DNA from: Acidobacteriota bacterium
GTDB lineage: Bacteria; Acidobacteriota; Terriglobia; Terriglobales; Acidobacteriaceae
DNA: 6,007 nt
NCBI GenBank assembly: GCA_021801945.1
Contig: JAKABE010000221.1
Location: forward strand, 1 to 6,007
Direction of reading: 5' to 3'
Shown: positions 5,593-6,007 of the stretch, piece after piece
Layout of the letters: the number at the start of each line of letters is the position of its first letter
How positions within the stretch are numbered: the first letter of the stretch is position 1
Made by a program: the position numbers and the translations under genes
The notes under the pieces: generated by a model
The model's database searches: none
The model's input: only the letters and a program-made list of their open reading frames with translations
Told to the model about the DNA's origin: nothing

Positions 5593-6007
5593 TTGCTTCG
5601 CAGATTTCTCGTTCCGGGGCTCGTCCTGCCCCTCTTCGCCAGTTGCGCTTTCGCTCAGGCCAACCCCAACCCGGCAGCCGTTTCGCACACGCAGAAGACT
5701 TCTCCCAGTCATCCCGCCGCAAAGCTACCCTCGGCACCCACCCCTTCTTCGGTCGCCGCGCCTAAACCGCTCCCCCAGCCCAAGCGCATACTCGGTGTCA
5801 TGCCCAACTACCGCGCGGTCAGCGCCGGCGTGCTTCCGCCTCCGCCTACACTTCGTGTAGCCTTCAAGGTCGCCACGCTGGAGACTTTCGACTATTCCAA
5901 CTTCGTTTTCGTTGGCCTCCCCTCGCTGATGGCCGCGGGCCGTGATGCGCATCCCACGTTCGGCAAGGGTGCCGGCGGCCATGGCGATTACTACTGGCAC
6001 GGGTTTC
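5593..6007 (+). CDS. Secreted protein of unknown function, acidobacterial type (partial)
   Basis: This frame shows 138 residues and continues past the right edge. It opens MLRRFLVPGLVLPLFASCAFA, a signal peptide with a short basic start, a hydrophobic core and a likely cleavage AFA|Q (21/22). A Pro/Ala/Ser-rich linker (about 23-63) follows. The conserved domain then begins with KRILGVMPNYRAVSAG (64-79), followed by AFKVATLETFDYSNFVFVGL, DAHPTFGKG (118-126) and GDYYWHGF (131-138). I recall this pattern from uncharacterised exported proteins common in Acidobacteria; that is memory, not a search. Export to the periplasm or outer membrane is inferred from the signal peptide. The start is TTG, set by GGAGG upstream and a TGA immediately before. 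Cys18 in FASC is a poor lipobox, so a lipoprotein is less likely. The function is unknown. Confidence 0.78.
   Translation, partial: MLRRFLVPGLVLPLFASCAFAQANPNPAAVSHTQKTSPSHPAAKLPSAPTPSSVAAPKPLPQPKRILGVMPNYRAVSAGVLPPPPTLRVAFKVATLETFDYSNFVFVGLPSLMAAGRDAHPTFGKGAGGHGDYYWHGF

Noticed and set aside
5644..5646. Cys18 of the secreted protein as a lipoprotein lipobox
   Set aside because: The preceding residues are FAS, not a good [LVI][ASTVI][GAS] lipobox, while AFA|Q just after gives a better signal peptidase I site.

Overview
The window looks like an ordinary chromosomal segment of a bacterium with fairly high G+C, most likely an acidobacterium (Terriglobia/Koribacter-like). That placement is inference. 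It rests on the truncated 3' gene, whose RILGVMPNYRAV / DYYWHGF sequence I recall as typical of secreted acidobacterial proteins of unknown function, and on the style of the RecA and ManC proteins. Five genes and one partial gene at the right edge account for the coding content. No mobile element, CRISPR array, tRNA or rRNA was seen.

Layout. On the minus strand, bases 1-232 hold the N-terminal 77 codons of a radical SAM protein of the anaerobic sulfatase-maturase type (GTG start). A gap of about 570 bases follows. It contains a perfect 20-bp palindrome, a possible minus-strand promoter and the recA promoter. On the plus strand come recA (801-1877), coaD (1940-2464), a subgroup 1b aspartate aminotransferase (2629-3825) and a monofunctional mannose-1-phosphate guanylyltransferase (3971-5089). 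A second gap of about 500 bases holds a 16-bp direct repeat and a nested inverted repeat. Last is a secreted protein with a TTG start and a clear SD and signal peptide (5593 to the window end).

The genes do not form one pathway: DNA repair, coenzyme A synthesis, amino acid transamination, GDP-mannose supply and an envelope protein. Spacers of 62, 164 and 145 bases, and candidate -10 elements just before most starts, suggest separately promoted housekeeping genes rather than a tight operon. The recA and coaD promoters share the same extended -10 core, TGCTA(C/G)AATCC. Several genes seem to have very short or absent leaders. I found no convincing new multi-gene system. The most useful leads are the lineage-restricted secreted protein, the palindrome in the divergent gap, the repeats upstream of the secreted gene, and the NGG-repeat tail on CoaD.
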